Below, piece after piece: positions 60,482-64,000 of a stretch of 64,000 nucleotides of DNA. Source of the stretch: Spirochaetales bacterium. GTDB lineage: Bacteria > Spirochaetota > Spirochaetia > SZUA-6. The DNA lies in contig JALUUM010000020.1 in assembly GCA_027021365.1 (NCBI GenBank), forward strand, positions 330,726 through 394,725, in the 5' to 3' direction. The translations under genes and the position numbers were made by a program. Every line of letters starts with the position of its first letter. The stretch's first letter is position 1. The notes under the pieces were generated by a model. It was not told the origin of the DNA and made no database searches. It was given only the letters and a program-made list of their open reading frames with translations.

Positions 60482-61362
60482 CCTCTCCTCTAAATGGCCT
60501 GTACCTCATAGAGAAGCCTGCCGGGTACACTTCATTTTCAGTTGTACAGATGGTTTCAAAGAGAATTGGAATAAAAAAGGCAGGCCATACCGGTACTCTT
60601 GACAAATTTGCAGAGGGATTGTTGCTCATTCTTACCGGTAAATATACTAAATTGGTTCCACTTTTCGAGGGCTTATCGAAAGAATATGAAGCTTTGATAG
60701 CATTGGGAGTCCAGACAGATACGCTGGATCCCTATGGCAAAATAATTGGAAAGGGAAGAATTCCCGAGGCATGGGAAATCGAAGAGACAGTAAGCCATTT
60801 CAAGGGTGAAATCGAACAGATACCCCCTGTTTTCTCTGCTGTTCATGTGGGAGGAATTAGGGCCTACAAGCAGGCAAGAAAGGGAGAAGATGTGAGGCTA
60901 AAGCCGAGAAAGGTTGTGATTCATGATATGGAAATACTTGGGTATGAAAATGGAAAGTTGCACTTGAGAGTACAGTGCTCAAAAGGAACATATATAAGAG
61001 CACTGGCACGTGATATTGCTAACAAAATGGAAACATTTGCCTATGTAGAAAAATTGAAGAGGCTTAAGATAGGTAATTTCAATTTGAGGGATGCAGAAAA
61101 GTTGGAGAATATCAAAGAGAATACAAAACCAATTGAACCATTTGATTTTTTAAGGCAGCTCAATGGTGTAGAATATTTGAATATTGATGACATCGAAATA
61201 TTAGAGAAGCTGAGGGATGGTATCAACCTCACCTCGATTCTCAATTGCAATGAATTGGAGAATGATAGAGTGTATGCGATTTTTAATGAGAGCAGAGAAC
61301 TTGTCGCAATATTCGAAAAGAAAGACGGACATTGTCGTTACTTGAATGTCTTCGCCCGGTGA
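60478..61362 (+). CDS. truB: tRNA pseudouridine-55 synthase
   Basis: Modifies U55 of tRNAs. GTG start over the rbfA stop. Typical motifs: GLYLIEKPAGYTSFSVV near the start, catalytic Asp42 in HTGTLDKFAEGLL, the VPLFEGLSKEYEA stretch, PPVFSAVHVGGIRAYKQAR, and RVQCSKGTYIRALARDI. The C-terminus is a PUA-like part. 294 aa is normal. The ribF gene follows 16 nt downstream. Confidence 0.96.
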   Translation: MTSPLNGLYLIEKPAGYTSFSVVQMVSKRIGIKKAGHTGTLDKFAEGLLLILTGKYTKLVPLFEGLSKEYEALIALGVQTDTLDPYGKIIGKGRIPEAWEIEETVSHFKGEIEQIPPVFSAVHVGGIRAYKQARKGEDVRLKPRKVVIHDMEILGYENGKLHLRVQCSKGTYIRALARDIANKMETFAYVEKLKRLKIGNFNLRDAEKLENIKENTKPIEPFDFLRQLNGVEYLNIDDIEILEKLRDGINLTSILNCNELENDRVYAIFNESRELVAIFEKKDGHCRYLNVFAR

Positions 61363-61378
61363 TGCAACGGAGTATTCG

Positions 61379-62185
61379 ATGAGAGTAATAGATTTCAATG
61401 ATTTTGTAAAAAAAGGTAAGCCCTATAGGAATAAAGTATCTATCTCAATAGGTGTATTCGATGGTCTACACAGGGGACACAAAAAGATAATTGAAGGAAT
61501 AATATCAAACCAGGGCACATCTCCGCTGATTATCACATTCAAACAGAGTCCCGTGGCAGTTTTGAAGAAGGGCGTTTTCCCCGGTTACATTACAACCCTA
61601 CGGCAAAAGCTGGATAGAATGGAAAAGCTAGGGGTGACTGATATCATTCTGATTGACTTTTCTCTCGATTTTAGTAGACTTAGTGGAAAAGAGTTCCTTG
61701 ATATATTGAATGAGAGGCTTGAAATAGCAAAATTTGTTGTGGGCTACAATTTTGGTTTTGGTTACAAGAGGGATACAGATGCAGGCAAGCTAAAAGAATG
61801 GGCTAAAAAACGGGGGATTGAAACAGAGATAGTACAGCCGGTATATTATGGAAATGAGGTGATAAGTAGTTCAAGAATAAGAAGGGCGATATTAAGCGGA
61901 GAGGTGGAAATGGCAAACAAAATGCTCGTATTCGGTTACTCTCTCCGTGTGGAAGGCTTATCTCCCATCGGCGGAGAATCCATTAGTTCTATTAGTTACG
62001 AAAGGAACGAATTCGAACAGATACTCCCTAAAGCGGGGAGCTTTGAAGTTGAGCTGCATGGCAAAGATATGCCCGCAGATACAGTTTCGCGGGGAATCCT
62101 CAGAATAAAGAGGGATTCGGTAAGCTTGGAAGGTGATACAAGAGGAAGTATAGAAGAAATAATAATTAAAAAAAGGATAGATTAA
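61379..62185 (+). CDS. ribF: RibF-type FAD synthetase lacking a recognisable riboflavin kinase domain
   Basis: The N-terminal FMN adenylyltransferase part is intact: SIGVFDGLHRGHKK at 23-36 with the HxGH motif, the GYNFGFGYKRDTDAG segment, and SSSRIRRAI near 165. The usual C-terminal riboflavin kinase domain with GRxLGFPTAN is not visible; the last 95 residues (from about VFGYSLRVEGLSP) contain no PTAN motif or RFK end motifs. The protein is 268 aa against 305-315 for bifunctional RibF. So FAD synthetase activity is likely and riboflavin kinase activity doubtful. ATG at 61379 has CGGAG at proper spacing; an ATG at 61346 would lie inside truB. Confidence 0.85.
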   Translation: MRVIDFNDFVKKGKPYRNKVSISIGVFDGLHRGHKKIIEGIISNQGTSPLIITFKQSPVAVLKKGVFPGYITTLRQKLDRMEKLGVTDIILIDFSLDFSRLSGKEFLDILNERLEIAKFVVGYNFGFGYKRDTDAGKLKEWAKKRGIETEIVQPVYYGNEVISSSRIRRAILSGEVEMANKMLVFGYSLRVEGLSPIGGESISSISYERNEFEQILPKAGSFEVELHGKDMPADTVSRGILRIKRDSVSLEGDTRGSIEEIIIKKRID

Positions 62186-62224
62186 GAAGAGTTATATTAT
62201 AGACATGTTACAGGAGGAAGATTT

Positions 62225-62494
62225 ATGTCTTTGGCAAAAGAGATGAAGAGAGAGATTATAAGCAATTTCGGACATCACGAGGGTGATACCGGCTCCACGG
62301 AAGTACAAATTGCGCTTCTTACAAAGAGGATACAGGTGCTCACAGAGCATTTCAAGGTACACAAGAAGGACCACAATTCAAGACGTGGTCTCCTTCAGCT
62401 AGTTGGTCAGAGAAGGAAATTGCTAAATTATCTCAAGAAGAAGGATCTCGAGAAGTATAGAGAGATCATAAAAAAACTGAATCTAAGGAAATAA
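62225..62494 (+). CDS. rpsO: 30S ribosomal protein S15
   Basis: Binds 16S rRNA central domain and nucleates the platform. 89 aa with the standard [21 protein letters not shown] and [25 protein letters not shown] motifs. ATG at 62225 follows AGGAGG. rpsO-pnp is a classical pair; the 26-nt gap to pnp has no clear terminator, so co-transcription is likely. Confidence 0.98.
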   Translation: MSLAKEMKREIISNFGHHEGDTGSTEVQIALLTKRIQVLTEHFKVHKKDHNSRRGLLQLVGQRRKLLNYLKKKDLEKYREIIKKLNLRK

Positions 62495-62520
62495 AAAATA
62501 TTATAAGGAAATAAGTTATA

Positions 62521-64000
62521 ATGATAGAACAAGTTAAATTACGTATCGGTGAAGACGATCTGATACTGGAAACTGGCAGGATGGCAAAACAGGCAAACGG
62601 AGCTGTTTTTGCAAGATATGCCGGTTCTGCTGTACTTGCTACAGTGTGTTGCTCGGAAAAGGATATAGAAGGTTTGGATTATGTACCGCTTTCGGTAGAT
62701 TACAACGAAAAATATTATGCTGCAGGGAAGATTCCCGGTGGTTTCATAAAGAGAGAAGGCAGGCCAAAGGACAAAGAAATCCTTGTATCCCGACTGATAG
62801 ACAGACCGATGAGGCCTCTTTTCTCTAAAAAATTCAAGAGGGAAATTCAAATAGTACCAACTACGATCTCGACGGATCAGATAAATCCGCCAGATGTTAT
62901 TGCAATGATTGCCTCCTCTGCGGCTGTAATGATATCCGACATTCCCTTCGACGGACCGGTGGGTGCCGTTAGAGTGGGTTATATTGATGGCGAATATATT
63001 ATCAATCCAACCTTCGACCAGATAGAGAACAGTGAGTTGGACATAATAGTTGCAGGAACTGAGATGGGAATAACAATGGTCGAAGGTGGAGGAAAAGAAG
63101 TAGAAGAGAGCGTCTTGCTTCAGGCAATAGAGGAAGCTCATAAGACAATCAAGGAACTATGCAGAATTCAGCTCGAGCTTGTGGAAAAAGCAGGAAAAGA
63201 GAAGATAAAGCTTGAAGATGAAGAAGAACCATTCGAACTAAAGGATGAAATCTATAGTTGGGCCTATCCTAAACTGGAAACTGCATGTTTTGAAAAGGGA
63301 AAACTGAATCGGCAGAAGGCAATAAAGAAGGTAAAAGAAGAAGTGCTTTCCAGGTTTGAAGATAGGCTGGAAGAGGAAGATATTAAAAAGGTTAGTAATC
63401 TCTTCGAGGAAATGGAGAGTGAAATCGTAAGAAAATCAATCCTGGAACGTGGTATAAGAACGGACGGAAGAAAACCGGATGAGATAAGACCAATTACCTG
63501 CGAAATTGATATTCTTCCGAGAACGCATGGTTCCGCCCTTTTTACAAGGGGTGAGACACAATCCCTTGCAGTTACGACCCTTGGTACGGTTTATGATGAG
63601 CAAATTATGGATGATATCGAGGGTGATGCCAGAAAAACCTTCATGCTTCACTACAACTTTCCACCCTATTCCGTTGGTGAGACTGGCAGATTGTTTACCG
63701 GTAGAAGAGAGATAGGGCACGGTCATCTTGCGGAAAGAGCACTTCAGGCCGTATTACCGTCAAAGGAAGATTTCCCTTACACTATAAGGATAGTATCGGA
63801 GATTCTTGAATCAAACGGGTCATCATCGATGGCTTCCGTATGCGGGGGCACTTTGAGCCTGTTGAATGCCGGTGTTCCGATAAAGAAGTCTGTTGCAGGA
63901 ATTGCAATGGGACTTGTGACGGAAGGTGAGAAATCTGTAATCTTGTCTGATATACTCGGTGAAGAGGATCATCTGGGAGATATGGATTTCAAAGTGGCTG
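62521..64000 (+). CDS. pnp: Polyribonucleotide nucleotidyltransferase, 3' end cut off by the window
   Basis: Phosphorolytic 3'-5' exoribonuclease of mRNA decay. Frame is open from ATG 62521 to the last base, 493 codons; the whole enzyme is about 700 aa, so the KH and S1 domains lie beyond the window. Visible: the first RNase PH domain ([26 protein letters not shown]), the helical linker with EEEP-rich stretch, and the second RNase PH core with [62 protein letters not shown] lies 11 nt upstream. The extreme end is DMDFKVA. Confidence 0.97.
   Translation, partial: MIEQVKLRIGEDDLILETGRMAKQANGAVFARYAGSAVLATVCCSEKDIEGLDYVPLSVDYNEKYYAAGKIPGGFIKREGRPKDKEILVSRLIDRPMRPLFSKKFKREIQIVPTTISTDQINPPDVIAMIASSAAVMISDIPFDGPVGAVRVGYIDGEYIINPTFDQIENSELDIIVAGTEMGITMVEGGGKEVEESVLLQAIEEAHKTIKELCRIQLELVEKAGKEKIKLEDEEEPFELKDEIYSWAYPKLETACFEKGKLNRQKAIKKVKEEVLSRFEDRLEEEDIKKVSNLFEEMESEIVRKSILERGIRTDGRKPDEIRPITCEIDILPRTHGSALFTRGETQSLAVTTLGTVYDEQIMDDIEGDARKTFMLHYNFPPYSVGETGRLFTGRREIGHGHLAERALQAVLPSKEDFPYTIRIVSEILESNGSSSMASVCGGTLSLLNAGVPIKKSVAGIAMGLVTEGEKSVILSDILGEEDHLGDMDFKVA

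Noticed and set aside
62539..63141. Long open frame on the minus strand opposite pnp
   Set aside because: It is antisense to the conserved RNase PH domain and has no domain or ribosome binding site.
1..64000. tRNA, rRNA, CRISPR, insertion sequence or prophage
   Set aside because: I read for these signals and found none that I could support.

Overview
This 64 kb window is a gene-dense piece of a moderately AT-rich bacterial chromosome with mostly housekeeping content. Gene order and content point to a Gram-negative-type, probably anaerobic member of the Spirochaetota. The strongest argument is the run tamB - bamA - skp - (ruvX - iorA - iorB) - mutS, which extends the tamB-bamA-ompH-mutS order known from Treponema (TP0325-TP0328). 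Outer-membrane machinery (BamA, TamB, Skp, ExbB/ExbD/TonB), lipoprotein signals, pyruvate phosphate dikinase and indolepyruvate ferredoxin oxidoreductase fit an amino-acid-using anaerobe with a double membrane. The assignment is inferred from synteny and is not proven. I saw no rRNA, tRNA, CRISPR array, insertion sequence or prophage.

Layout. 1-4.6 kb (+): 3' part of comM, then htrA-type protease and uvrB. 4.6-6.2 kb (-): a lipoprotein caspase-like peptidase and a small predicted envelope protein. 6.2-9.3 kb (+): SH3-type lipoprotein, DUF445 membrane protein, receiver-GGDEF diguanylate cyclase. 9.3-12.3 kb (-): an ECF thiamine/HMP transporter (ykoE-D-C order) behind a TPP riboswitch. 12.3-13.1 kb (-): unknown exported protein. 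13.2-19.7 kb (+): murG, cvpA, clamp-loader delta' subunit, an NtrB/NtrC-like two-component pair and a short chemoreceptor-like protein. 19.7-27.5 kb (-): a WecA/MraY-type transferase, a J-domain protein, and the lysine/diaminopimelate operon asd-lysC-lysA-dapF-aminotransferase behind a lysine riboswitch. 27.6-30.9 kb (+): purine nucleoside phosphorylase and a RadC-like JAB domain fused to a DinG-type helicase. 30.9-31.2 kb (-): groES alone. 31.4-35.1 kb (+): a sigma-70 family factor with a sigma-54-type promoter motif, then ppdK. 35.2-51.3 kb (+): a large envelope cluster (predicted outer-membrane protein, exbB, two CorC-like proteins, exbD, tonB, tamB, bamA, skp), followed by ruvX and iorAB. 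51.3-55.6 kb: mutS with small divergent or convergent genes, and comF. 55.6-64 kb (+): the classical rimP-nusA-infB-rbfA-truB-ribF-rpsO-pnp operon; pnp runs off the end.

How it fits together. Genes are tightly packed with many ATGA, GTGA and TTGA stop-start overlaps, so translational coupling looks common. Regulation is visible as two riboswitches (TPP, lysine), several intrinsic terminators, a likely attenuator-like leader ahead of rimP-nusA, and a near-consensus -24/-12 element ahead of the sigma factor gene, in a window that also carries an NtrC-type activator with an intact GAFTGA loop. The points most worth a second look are the exbB-CorC-CorC-exbD-tonB arrangement inside an envelope super-cluster, the caspase-like lipoprotein with an EF-hand loop, the JAB-DinG fusion, the sigma-54 to sigma-70 link, the NusA zinc ribbon, the RibF lacking a recognisable riboflavin-kinase motif, and the apparently non-canonical start of tamB.
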